From Rostratula benghalensis (Eukaryota > Chordata > Aves > Charadriiformes > Rostratulidae), in NCBI GenBank assembly GCA_013399305.1, contig VXAI01000013.1:3989854-4053853 (forward strand): a DNA stretch of 64,000 nt. Reading direction: 5' to 3'. Of this stretch, positions 12,101 through 24,700 are shown in pieces. Under the pieces are notes generated by a model. The model saw only the letters and a list, made by a program, of their open reading frames with translations, was not told where the DNA came from and did no database searches. The number at the start of each line of letters is the position of its first letter. Position 1 is the first letter of the stretch. The position numbers and the translations under genes were made by a program.

Positions 12101-14285
12101 GTTCTTCTATTCTTCTGAAAATTGTACTGCTTTCTTCCTTTATTCTACACGGGGCTAGAAGTAGAAAGAGACTATTAGGTGTTTTAGAAAACTACTTTAG
12201 TTTTAGAAAGCTAGTCCTGATCTTGGCTCTGGTCAATAAGTGTGACTCAGGATTTATTTTTATTTACTGTCTGAGTCTGAGCCAGTATGAGACTTGTATT
12301 CACTAAGGCCCTATGCTAGACAGAAGACACAAGTCAACAGTAGGCTACAGTGGATGCAAACTGTAGACATGCCAACAAAATACAGAAAAAACCTGGAATA
12401 AAATGAGGATTTTATTATGATGAAAGGTTACAGATTATATTACTCATTAAAAAAATCCTTTGGTGTGGGGGGAAAACAAGTTGAATACAGAAGTTGAAAA
12501 AGCATTAAGTGATTTTGAGATGTGCCTGCAGAACAGATGCTATTTCAGACATGACTGAAAATCAAAACAGAACTTTTATTCAAGAGCCAATGACCTTAGA
12601 AAAAAATGAAAAAGAATGTTAACTTTTCTTTCTGAACCTTTTTACTGTACTAGTCCTAATAGGATTTTTTTATTATTATTTTTAATTGTTGGAGTTCTTT
12701 TTGTGTTTTGTGACTATTTTTTTTTCCTCAATGAAATCAACATCTTTACTCATTCTCTAGAGAAAAAAAAAAAAAAAGAAATCTGCTAAGAAAATATCTT
12801 GAACTTCTTCATTAGACTGATACTAGATTGCCCATGGAACAGCCACTGCTTCAGAGTTAGGATGAATAGGGATTTTTTCCCACCTTTTTGGGGTGAGTGA
12901 AACTCAGGTTTCTCAAATGAACCATGAGGTTGCAAGCTGCACGCTTGGCTGTGAATTTGTCACAGGATCCTTGAGTGGAGGGTAGATATTTTGTATTTTT
13001 TTTGTGATCATCCTTTGTAAGACGTTATTGGTTCATTCATTTGAATTAACTATTCTTTAAATAGACATAGCCAACAGGACCCTGGACTACTTGTCTTTTT
13101 CAAAAAAATGGGAAGGAGGCCTTGACATGCATGACAAATAAAACAAATCACTTGTATTTTTAAATATTCTTTTCTCTTTCACAATAAAACCAAGCGTGCA
13201 GTGATAGAACAATGAAAAATCAGCTTTTATATGTATTCCTGGAGAGTTCTGCATTCATATATGGGACTTCAGAGCAGGGTTAGCTGCTCCCCTGGTGCCA
13301 GCTAAGAGTTGTGACTTTTAGCACAGGCAAACAGCTACTTGGCATAGCAGGCAGTTTGGATTATGCATGGCTGGAAGCAAATCTGCAGCGAATTGCTTTG
13401 TGAAGTACCAGTATGAAACAGAGTGTCAGTATGTGTCTTTCCCTAGTCTCTTCCATCTTTCTCCTATTCCCCACAGAAATTTATATATGTATTATAATTT
13501 GAAGATTGAGCTGCCCTTTAAACCTAGGAGCAAAATGTTCATGCTTAAAAGCAAAAATGGTTGATTAAATGACTTTAATTATTGTTCATTTGTGTTACAT
13601 AATGGAAGTCTACTACTAAATTAAAAATCATTACATGGAAAATGAAAGAGACATTCAGTGGTTATGTTATGATGAAAGAGAATTACCATCGTTATATGAT
13701 TATTTTTTTTCTGTTTGCTTTGCTGCAATTTCTCTTCATGTTGCAGTAGTATTAATTACATTTCTTCAGGATAGTCATCTAATACGTATCCAGGACTTTT
13801 CAACCTGATAAATCCCCAAATGCTTTTTTGTTTTAAAATTATTTAAAGATAAGGAGTGAACTATTTTCTCTATTTCCAAAATGATATCACCATAAACCAA
13901 AATGTTTTTAGTGGTGATATTGTGGCAATACAGTTTAAAACAAGGAATGAAGAATATGTAGCTAGCGTCATTGTAACTTTAGCTTGCAATAAACAGAATT
14001 AGTGTTGAGTGGGACAATAAGATGTGACAGGAATTACTGGACCTAATAGGGACGATTGCAGTAATGTTTCCAGTAACTCCATGAATTGAAATGAAACCAC
14101 TTTATGGGAAACGTAGGTATAAAACTAAGCAATGGCTTTGGAATGGTTAACTGAGATCTGCATCGCCAGAGGCCATTGCAGCAAGGAAGTCCTAGATTTG
14201 TGATGTACTCTATCTGTCCTCTTCCCTGGCGCTGTAGCCTGACCTTGTTGGCAGAACTGTGGCTTCATGTTGTAAAGTAGAGTAG
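9106..14285. other. Intron sequence without recognised elements
   Basis: This is mostly AT-rich. A somewhat GC-richer patch at about 9430-9790 is unassigned and may be a decayed repeat. Poly(A) and poly(T) tracts occur near 12720 and 12766. Open frames such as 11699-11995 have no recognisable motif or codon pattern and look like chance. Confidence 0.5.
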
Positions 14286-14696
14286 CTGGAGAGAGTCCAG
14301 CTGCAAGCAATGATAATGATCAGCCATCTAAAAGTATGCCTGTAGGGAAAGGGTGAGCAAACTAGGATTGTTTAGTCTGGAGAAGACTGAACTGAGGGGA
14401 ATTATGTTAATCTCTTTCAATACAGAAAAAGATTATTCAGGAAAAGAACAAACTGTTAGTCATAGTTAATTTGGCTATAAGGAAAAGTCATGGATTTGAA
14501 TTACAGTAAGATAGTTTTCATGCAGACATGCTGGAAGATTCTAATGATGAGGATAATTAAGCAATGGGCTGTGTTGCTTGGGAGGCTGAGCAATCTCCAA
14601 CACTATGAGCTGGTTGGAGTAGGTGAGACTGACGTGGCATAGTTGATTCAGAGGAGGGGCCAGAGGAGTGCTCCTCAAATCTCCTTCAGCTATTGT
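14286..14696 (+). mobile_element. Old, diverged CR1-type LINE 3' region, sense
   Basis: The order of blocks is that of CR1: 'gagagtccagctgcaagcaa', then 'ttgtttagtctggagaagac' and 'actgaggggaattatgttaa', followed by a poorly preserved stretch and 'gcttgggaggctgagcaat'. It ends near 'ctcctcaaatctccttcagc'. Divergence is clearly higher than in the copies at 2.6 and 7.9 kb, and the terminal repeat tail is no longer visible. The subfamily is uncertain. Confidence 0.7.
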
Positions 14697-15459
14697 TTCT
14701 TAATTTTTCTGGCCTTTGTTTTTTGTTTGTTTTGCTAGAGTTCCCCTCGAAGGCAGATTTCCTGTATGCCTTTAGCAAATGTTAGGAGGGATACAAGCAG
14801 CTGGACTATTATACTCTTAAGTTTCCTGACAGAATGAAAGAATGTGTGTGTCTTTAGCAGGAACTCTAGGAGAATGATATGACAAATTTACTATTTTACG
14901 AATTTGTTTACTTATTTAGGATCCTCTTTTCCTTTAGTTTATCTATCACATTAGTAGGTGAGGACAACTTTTCTATGGATCCTTGGAGACATTTCTGTTC
15001 ACATCCAGGACTCCAGATTGGGTGTTTTCTACGTGTGAGCTGCTCCCTAATTAATTTGTGTATGTCTATGTGGAAAAGAGTTTAGTATTGTGATAGTGGT
15101 GATTTCTTTTCCTTAGACCTTCTTTTCATACTGCTTACTGGAGAAGCATTTTCCCTGTAATCAAAAGCAGTACAGCAGCTTTACTCATAACAATACTTAA
15201 AATTCATCATTAATTAGCTTAGAAGTAGGAAAAGTATGATTATCAGCATATCTTGCTTTAATCATATAAATATTAAAAATTGGTTCCTTAAATTAGTATT
15301 CCACAAAACTGAAGAAAGCAGTCTAGAGAATTTAGCTGTCATGAGAATACGTTGAAATTTTTCTATTTATCTGGTGATCGATAGTTACAATCTTAGTTTT
15401 TCATTTGTGCTCAAAATATTTAATACCTGAAATCTGCCCTAGCACTGTAGAAGACAGCT

Positions 15460-16960
15460 AAAGGGATCTAAAGAGACTATCTAGCCCTTACAGAAAGTTA
15501 GCATCTTCTATACTTATGTTACTTTAAGGATGAAGATTTTACAGATTTTGAAGACCTTCTCTTGCATTTTTAACTACCCTTATCACTCTGAAGTGTTTTA
15601 TAAATACCTGACTTTACTCCTCATTGCTATAATTTAAGTCAGTTATTTCTTATTTTACTCAGTATACATTGAGCACATCTTCATCCTTTTCATATATTCA
15701 AAGACTGTTGTTTTACCCCCTAGGCTGCGTTATTTCTTCAGGCTGTACAACCTGAATTTGTTCAATTTAGTCACATACATCATGTTTTTCTAGACACACT
15801 TCTGATGTTTGCTGATTTCCTCTGGTCTCCCCATTTGATGCTCCTTCAAACTGAAACACAACGATCCAGCTTTCAGAAAGTGCTTGGCTGAAATCTCACT
15901 ACTGTAGAGTACAGGAGAAACACCATTTCATGTATTCATGAGTGCAGATCAGAGGGGAATGATTATTTTACCTATCTCCGTTTCTCAGGATGGCATTTGC
16001 CCCATTTGCACCAGTATGACATTGGTTCAACGTATTATAATCCACTACAGCCTTGAAATCTTTTCTAAAAAGCTACTATTTCAGTCCTTCCTGCCATGTA
16101 ATGTGCTACCTGTGGGTTGCCCTTGTTAAACTGCACGCTCCTTTTTCTCAGACTCTCCGCGGTATCATTTGGAATAAGTACCCTGACCTTCAGCAGAGCT
16201 TCAACCTTTCCCAGTGTTATATATGACCCGATTTGATCATCTTATACTGGGTTTTATCATCCAAACTGCATTGAATGGTTATTACACATATTGAATAATA
16301 GTAGACTAAGAATAGACCTTTTCCAGGCCCCACCCTGTACCATCCCTTCCATTCTGACAATGAATCAATGACAAATTTTATCTTCCCACAGCTTTCTGAT
16401 ATAATTTGCACCTAGCCCTTAGGGGCTAGATCTGTTTCAATAAGTTGCTTATGACTAAGAGTGTAATTTGAGATGGTGTCAAAAATCTTTCTAATGTTAA
16501 GATAAATGACACCTAGCTGCTTGCCTCTCATCCACAATGCCTGTTACCTTCTCACTGAAGGAAATGTGACAGCTCATTGTTGACAGATCCCTTTTGGCTG
16601 TTATTTGTCTCAGTGTTTTGTTTTTTCTGCATTTTTGAAATGTGATTGTTTATTTCTTTCAGGATTTTTCTGAGAATTCAAGTTAAACTGAATGATTGAT
16701 AAATCCCTGGTTTCTTCTTTGCTCCCTTTTCTAGGTATACACACACAGTTTCCCATTTGTAACTTCTCCATACTTTTCCATAACATCTCAAGAGCTTTCT
16801 GTCTCCTCAGTCAGTTCTTAAAGTCTAGTAGAATAAATCTCAATATGGCCATTACATATGAAAACCCCAGACTTCCTGAAGTACTCTCATTTTGAACATG
16901 TTCATCTTTCTTTCCTTACTAACAATGATTTTTTTAAACTTTTTTTTTTTTTCATGACTA
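15460..16960 (-). mobile_element. Ancient antisense CR1/L3-like LINE remnant
   Basis: Read on the + strand this is the reverse complement of a LINE of the CR1 clade. Ordered matches to my memory of the old amniote CR1 include 'ctaggctgcgttatttcttc' near 15721 (3' UTR side), 'gtgtcaaaaatctttctaat' and 'aagataaatgacacctagct' near 16476-16518, 'ccacaatgcctgttaccttc' near 16532, and a 'ctgttatttgtctcagtgt' block near 16599. The blocks run in the correct order for RT-domain sequence read backwards. All frames are broken. The limits are soft, and the extent beyond about 16960 is unclear. Confidence 0.65.
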
Positions 16961-19900
16961 AATGTGCTATGTGTTATTTTGTCCAGTTTAACCTTCTTCC
17001 ACATGCTTGCTTCATGCCTGCCAGATCACTAACTCTCTCCACAGAATTCTCAATTTAATTATTGACTCTTCATTCTAAGCAGCAGCATAGTCTTGGCACA
17101 GAGAGGTCATTCCCTGCTGCTGAAAATCTCAGTATAAAACACAGTCTATTTTCTGCCAGTTCTGAACTAGTTCAGACTTTCAGACTTTTTATATGTGATT
17201 TCCTTACCTGGCTGGAACTGTGTTTAAAGGGCCAGTGTGATTTTCTTTTATTTATGTAGTGCTGAAAATTCAAATTTATTATAATGGAAAGCTCTGACTG
17301 TTCACTAAGAGGAGCTGACAAAGAATATATGAGCTATGATAGCGGAAAACCACCTTAAAGTAATATGAAAAAGTACTTCTCAGTGTTTAGGATTTTGCAG
17401 TGCTTTAGAGTAGAATGTACTACACGTATTAACAGCTTTTTTTCATAAAAACAGGCTGGAAAAATATGTCAGGAATGGTTTTGATACAGTGTCTCTTTTC
17501 TTGAGACAGGAAAATAAAACTAATGCCTACATTTCAACAGAACTTGTCTGTTCTTCTGTCACGGTCAATTAAGGTAGAGGGTTGCTGAGGTGAGGATAAC
17601 TTTGCTCAAAATTTCAAGTGCTTCACTTTGCTGAAAAACTGTTTAAAAACCGAGAAGCATAGGATCATGGGATATTCTAGCTCTGTTTTATGTTATTCTT
17701 TGAGAGGCCAGTGACGAAGCTGCTGCCTTTGTGCTTTTGTAGCTTTTTCTCTTGCTGCCACTTATGGTGCGGTGGAAAGCTCAGGAAATATGTGCAAAAT
17801 TGCCCTGCTCTCCTCTTTCAGTTCGCTCCTTAAAAACCTTTTTGCTACAATTTTATCAAAAAGCACCTGTTTGGAGGTATGCTCTGGCTGCTGACTGTCA
17901 TATAGTTCAGTGTTGTCTTATTGTGTTTAGGATGTCTTTCTGTATTCTGCCGATACTCTTCTCTTCTTCATTTCAATTCTTTAAGACTGAGACAATGATT
18001 TTTTTCTTGCAGATTTGTTTAGCCTAAAGTGCAACTGAGGTCTTGGTCTGTGAGCAGTGTGGGAATAAAAATAATATGTTATTTGTGTGTCGGTATTATT
18101 TTGAAGAAAAGGTTATGCAGGTTGGAATTTAAAGACATTAATTCTTCAGTTTCCTATGGACAACTTTTTTATTCATCAAGAAACAGGAAATAGATAAATA
18201 ATTTAAAAATAATGGTGTAGGATTAAAGTTAAACCAAACTCATCAACATATTTTTTTCATACTGAACTGAGGCTTTTTATGATTGGTTAATATCTCATTT
18301 TAAAATAATGTAATATTACAGATAACAAAAAGGTGACAGGTCATGTCCTTAATGTAATATTCAGTATGAGTGTGGGTCATGTCCTTGTTATCATAACTCA
18401 ACTGAAGTTACTGGACTGATTTAAAACTGCTGGAGGTTTAGCCTAATATATTTTCTTGTAGGCCATTATGGTGTTTGGAAACAGCAGCTGCTTATTTTGA
18501 TAAAAAACCTCATCTTTAAACCAATAGATTAAAAGTATGTAATGCTTAATATTTTTTTTCATTAAACATTGGGACTTATTAAGGGAATTTTAAAACAAGA
18601 AAAAACATATTCACTTAAAGTGAAATGGCAGCTGTGCTTAACCGCTTTTGTGTGGAGTGGGGGAGAATCCAAGCACCATTGGGAACAAAAAGACATCTGA
18701 CACATATTGGAGGGAAATTTAGTAGCTACAGAGCATCAGACTTGAGTTGAGCAGGCCAACTCAAACTTTAACCTAGATTACGGTAAATAAAGGCAACAGA
18801 TTTGGGAGAGAGAATGTTTGCTATGGGCATTACAATCTTCATTAAGGAATGCAACTAGTGAGCACGTGGACCTTGGGCAGCAATGAGAAGATTCCTCAGG
18901 GACAAGGAAAGTGGCATGAAAAAACTCTTTGCCAGAACTAGGTTCCTTTTCTTTTCTCAAAGCATTACATTTTTTGAAGTATTGAAGTATGCTTGCAAGC
19001 TCTTTCTGCATGATCAACTGCAGGAAGGAAAAAGTACATCCAAGCCTTACCAGTCAAATGGCTTTAGTACTAGAGCTGGTCATCACTTAACAAAAAAAGG
19101 CAGTGGTGGAAAGTTTCCTCTCAAAACAACACTTCTAAAAGAAAAATCTAAATCTAACAAGGTGGGTTTTTTAATTTGAATTTTTTTGAGTATGTTTAAT
19201 TATAAATGAAGTTATGGCACAGTATGCTTTTGGTAGCATACAATGACTTCAATCCCTTTGTGTACATCATAAGTTATATATAAAAATGCTCAAAGTGCAT
19301 GTCAGGTACATGTAATGGCAGTAAGGACCTCTAGGTAAGGATATCCAGTAGAGATTGTCAATGTGAAAGTGGTCTGCATAAAATAATAACTTTGGAAACC
19401 TGATTTGCAGTCTCATCTATTGATAGTAATTAGATAATTTCAAAATATACACAATAGACCATGCAAAACACTTCCAAAAAGTCTGAACTCTGCTGATGTC
19501 ATCTCTTGAATAAGGTATTTATGTGTCATAAAGCTATTAAGGAAGGAAATAATTGTCATGGGGCTTTTTGTTTGGATTTTTTGGTTTGCTTTGCTTTTTT
19601 GGTCTCATTTGTAAATAAAGAGACTGTTTCCAGAAACAGGTGTTTAAAAATGAATTGTGATTCATGCTTCCACGAAAGAAAAAACTATAATCTTGCTTAT
19701 ATTGAATAGAAGTGCCTCCTAGATTGCTGTAAAATTCCATTTGATAGTTATACAGTGAAGTAACAGCAGCTGTTTACTTGATGACCCTGCTCATCAATGC
19801 ACTTTGTGCTAATCTATGACCCATTACATCTGAGACAAAATGCTGTTTTTGAGATATTCCATGCAAATTACAAAGTTTGTTGTTTGGCAAATTGGAGAAG

Positions 19901-20776
19901 GGAATATACAGCAGCTCCTTTTACCCTTTTACCAAGAGTCTGTTAGGGTCAGCACTTCTGTAGTCCATAGGTATCAGCAAAACCACAGGTAGAGAAAAAT
20001 AGAAGCAAAATTGAAAAAAAAAAACCCGTAAAATAAAGAAATCCCAAACCATTCAAAGGCTAGGATTTTAAGACTGGGGTTTAAAGTCTGTATAGCACTA
20101 ATAAACACTGTCTGTAGGTTATGATACTGTAGTGCAATGATTTCCTAAGGTTTCCACAATATGGAAATATTACCTTAAGGTAATATTCAGCAGTCATAAA
20201 TTCTATGACTTACGTAGTGAGCTTGGTTTCTTTGAGGTAAAATTACAGTTTCAGCACACTAAATAACACACTTCCACTGATAAAGCAAGGCTAGTATTTA
20301 ACCTTTTCTGTTTATGAGCATAAGAAACTCTATGTTTGTTTACAATGTTCTTTTCTGTTTGTATACGTTTCTTCAGAGCATCCTTTCCTTTAATTACTAT
20401 TCCCTAGCTGATAATCACTTGTTATTATAGCCAGAACATTAAAAATACATTCTCTTAGCTTTAGCTATGCTAGAGATTTGTGATATAGTATTTCTGAGAA
20501 ACAGAAAATGGCAAGAAAGATTTTACCATGCTGAGGAAGCACCGTTTTCTTATGATGCTTCTGGTGTTCTTTGAAAAATATTGCTCATTTTAAAAAGTAT
20601 AAATTATTTTAATAAAGCTTCATAAAATGTAACCACTTGCTTGGCAAAGAAAGGCTTCCAGGTTTGGGGTATAGAAATCAGTTATATCCCTACTTAAACT
20701 TCTTACCCACATTTTAAACTTACTTAAGTCCTCCACTTAAGAGGACTGCCTCCGTCACAACTTCCCTCCAGCCAAT
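16961..20776. other. Intron sequence without recognised genes
   Basis: This is AT-rich intron. The beginning could still belong to the ancient CR1 copy. Apart from the palindrome at 20166-20187, I saw only homopolymer tracts and chance open frames such as 17752-18027 and 18883-19179. Confidence 0.5.
20166..20187. repeat. Perfect 22-bp palindrome
   Basis: The sequence from 20166 to 20187 equals its own reverse complement. It is centred on CTTAAG, with AATATTAC as the left arm and GTAATATT as the right arm. It has no spacer and stops sharply at both ends. It could be a chance palindrome in AT-rich DNA or a symmetric binding site. Confidence 0.85.
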
Positions 20777-20908
20777 TGCAAAGTTGAGGTTCAAGCAGGT
20801 TTAATACTTTGCCCAAGGTCACTGAGAAAGTCAGACTGTATCAGAGCCATACAGGCCAACTCTAAACTTTGAGACTATAGTTGTTTATCTGTTCTGTAGC
20901 ACTACTTT
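20777..20908 (+). mobile_element. MIR-like CORE-SINE remnant
   Basis: The stretch around 20806-20850 reads 'tactttgcccaaggtcactg' and continues with an 'agtcagactgtatcagagcc' block. This is the typical MIR order: an 'aacttgcccaaggtcacaca' core, then a 'gcagagcc' block. An upstream 'gcaaagttgaggttcaagca' piece matches the preceding 'gaaactgaggcacagag' part. It is strongly diverged and truncated at both ends. The call is by eye. Confidence 0.6.
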
Positions 20909-21498
20909 AAAATAATAGGAATATCGCCTTCCCTCCTGTAGTCCTAGGCATTTTAAATCACACAGGCATATAAATAAGGATACACACATGCACATAAATA
21001 AGTATTCAAATTTAAATGACAGTAAATTTAACTGTCTGTTTTTCCTTTAGGGAACCTATGAGATAGTGATGGTAAGTGGTGTGCCTAGGAGAAACTTTGG
21101 GCAGGTGGATTCACAGTTAGGAGATATCAGCTTCTATGTGGGTTGTAACAACAACCTGTTCTTCTGTTCCTGAAGAAAAAGAGAAAGAAAGACTTTCCTT
21201 GCATTTCTTCACACTGGTCCTTCAATGGTCAAGCTTCCCAGACTCCTCTTCAAATTAATATTTGACTGCATTAATTTTCAAACAGTATGTGATCCCATGC
21301 TCTTTGTAAACTTCTAGGAATGTCTATGCCTGAAATTCCAGAAAATGACATCTCAATTGTTAGGCAATATCTATATGGGGTGAATGAAGCAAATAATTTA
21401 CAGCAATTATGACAAATTTGGTAATGATAGTGATTTTACACTGCCATTGAAAGTCTGGATTCAGTCTGAGTATTTTTTGTTCTTGACTTATTTCTGAG

Positions 21499-21768
21499 AT
21501 GACAAGAGGAACTGTGCACAAACTTGTACATAAGTTCCATCTAGACACAAGGAGGAACTTCTTCACTTTGAGGGTGGCAGAGTACTGGAACAGGCTGCTC
21601 AGAGAGGTGATAGAGTTTCTGTTTCTGAAGGCGATGAAAACCTGCCTGGACAAGTTCCTAGGCAATCTGCTTTAGAAGGACCTGCTTGGGCAGTGGTGTT
21701 GGACTAGATGATCTGCAGAGGTCCTTTCCAACCCCATCTCATTCTGTGACTGTGATCCTGTGATTCCC
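21499..21768 (+). mobile_element. CR1 LINE 3'-end fragment, sense
   Basis: The CR1 blocks 'aagttccatctagacacaag', 'tttgagggtggcagagtact', 'ggaacaggctgctcagagag' and 'ttggactagatgatctgcag' occur in order. They end in a short tail with 'cattctgtgactgtgatcct' at about 21741-21768. This is the same subtype as the copies at 2.6 and 31.6 kb. The 5' end is truncated. Confidence 0.9.
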
Positions 21769-24700
21769 TCCTGCACATGCTTACTTAAATATTTATAAGT
21801 TTAGAGTGTAAGTATACCCAGCTTTTCTCTAGAGGGATAAAATCTGTTTGGCAGACTGAATGCAATGGTCATTATATTTAGGCTCATAATGAATTCACTT
21901 TAGTTGAACCAGTTTCAGTTTTATTTTGTTTTTTGATGGTTCAGATGACTTGATTGGACAAGGCACATTAGAGATTTGAACTTTAACTGTGAGAATAGAT
22001 CCATTAGACAATTTATAAAGTTAAATATTAGACTAAATCGCCTTATTTCACTCACATGCTATGCTTCTCTGATGGACCCTTTTGTCAGAAGATAAACACT
22101 TCCAGGAGCTAGAAGCAAAAATAAGAACTCTTAGTGACAGCTGGAGAAGATATTTCAGTCCTTCGTCATTTTTATAACTAAGAATCAAAATATCTATTAA
22201 AAGCTGTATGAATTTATATGTAGGAGTCTTGCTGCTTCTGGAAGTCTTGTCTAACTAACTACAAAATGAGATGTTTGTCTGCTCCCACAACTCTGGTAGA
22301 ATGCAGTACTTGCAGTCCTCTCTTCAGATCTTGTATAATTCCATTCATTACAATAACATCATTAAAAATATTTTTCATTATTTTTAATAAATATCTAACT
22401 CTGCGATAAGATTTCAAAATAAATATCCTGCAAGTGATACTATAACATACTCAGAAGCATTAAAATATTATCCACCAATGTTCTTGGTATAAATTCTCTG
22501 AAGGCTGTCCAAGTGCCTTAATATTGTTACCACTTGCTGACTTATGTAAGTGATAAATTTTTCCATGATCATTAGGAATAGAAAACAGAGTGGTTTTGTA
22601 CACATAGATGGTTCAGAAATGTTATGTGACTTATTAACAGCATTTTTGATCAGTCTCTTCTGGTTGCTGAGGGCATTGCTGAATGAGTGAGTTACTTGGT
22701 TATTGGAAGAAGATGGGTGCCAGGAATGTGAATATGTTACTTATACTGTGTCATGTAAAGCTCATCTTGTTTTAGCCCAGTCCTCACATCATTAATTTTT
22801 AGCTTTATTGTTAGATATTAAAGGCAATTGTATTTGTAATGTTCATGAAGGATAGAGGTGTTTACTTGGTTTTGATATGAAATGGCATTTTGTCTATTTT
22901 TTAATGGTTTAGTGAACTGTGAATCTTAGTGCTGGAAATTAAAGCAAATTGCAGCTCCATCAGGCACATATCTCATATAGAGATGATTTTTATCTCTATT
23001 TAAATAGCAATGAAGCCATTCTCTTTGTGTATCATGATGCATTTCACAGAAAATGAGTACATCTTACAGACATGCTGTCATACTTTTTCTGCTGTTTTCA
23101 CTCTGGTAAGTATTGGAATAGTAGAAAATGGAACCTTATCTTAGGGGAATGTGAGGTATTTAATGATAGCACGTCAATCTATCAGGCACTTTCGAAATTC
23201 AGAAAAGCTACTCAAATAAAATTAATAATAATGTTTAAAATATTATTAATAATAGATACAGAGCTAGGCTATTCTAGTCCATCTAACATAGGTAATGAAT
23301 GCAGATACATTTAACAATGAACTTTGCTTTGTCACATATCATACTGTAGTGAACAGCAGCTATAAGACGCCACATGAAAATGAAGGTGACAAAATAAGTC
23401 TTCTAGAAACTCTGCTTACCTAAGGCTACTTGATAATCTGAGACTCACACAGCTTTAGCAGAGTTTGAGCAGTATGAAGCGTGCTGGTGACCCAGATATA
23501 TTGATCAATAAGGGCTGAAGAGATGCAGAACTTTTTCATTCTTTTTCAATGTCACACCCCCCACACACACACCCTACACCCCCCCTTTTCTTTCTGTTGT
23601 CTGGCTTTGAGTTCTTTGTTTGTTCATTTCCCCCACGAGAGTTTTGTTTACAAACATGTTCCTACAGTTAAGCTCCCCTGAAGTTAGTTTTGTAACATTT
23701 GAACTTCTAGATCACTTTGGGGCATGTTACCCAAAGTATTTAGATTGTGAAAACTGCAGATGGAAGCTTAGTGGGATTTTCAAAAGCACTTAAACAGATA
23801 AGGCATTTAGCTCCCATTTAAAGTAATTAGCTGGATTTAGCAAGTTCCCCTTGGCACTTTTGAAAGTTCCACTGTTAAGTGTTTATGTCTACATTAAAAA
23901 AAAAAAAAAATATTTTCAAAAAAGGCTGAGCATCCAGCAACTTCCTTTAAGGTTTATGACTATTACAGGTTTTCAGCAGTTCTGAAAATTAGATAGTGTC
24001 CCTGGATCTATGTTCCCAAATGATCCTCCTTTGCTTTCTTGTTTCTTAACAGTTTCTACTATCATTTATTGTCTAAAGTTAATATCAGAGAAGAAGTAGG
24101 ATCGATATAACCTAAGGATAGAAAAATAATGACATAGGTGAACTTTCTGCAAGGATACAAGAAGCCCTTTCCTTTGGTATATACATTCAGTCCCTGAAAA
24201 AACTGATAGAGCTTTAAGACCATTGTTGTTATTGTGTCTTGTATTGGATTTCCTTATTATATTTATATTATGCAAAATAATAGATAAACATATATACAGG
24301 TAAAGACTGCTGCAGGTTATGGATAGCTGGAAATTAACCAGATGACCAGAATTAGCATGAATTTTCAGTCTTTAGCTGCTGCATATACATATAACCTTAG
24401 CTGACCTGATTGGATGTAATAAAAGCAAGCAGTGCTCATTCTGAAGTGTGGTTTCCTCTGCCCTTTACTCTGCCCTGTTACAGTAGTTTCTAAGTAGCAG
24501 TCTGAGTGTGTACACACATTAGCACTTTGGTTTCCATCAAGACTCTGCTTCTGAAATGAATCTGCTAATTATTCCTACTTAGCACACTCGCTCATTGTGA
24601 AGTGGGTCTCTGGCTATGTGAAGTGGATTGCTTTTGGCTGAAATGAAATCAGAAGATGCTTACCAGAAGGACATCTAACCTTCTTTAATCATTACAGGGT

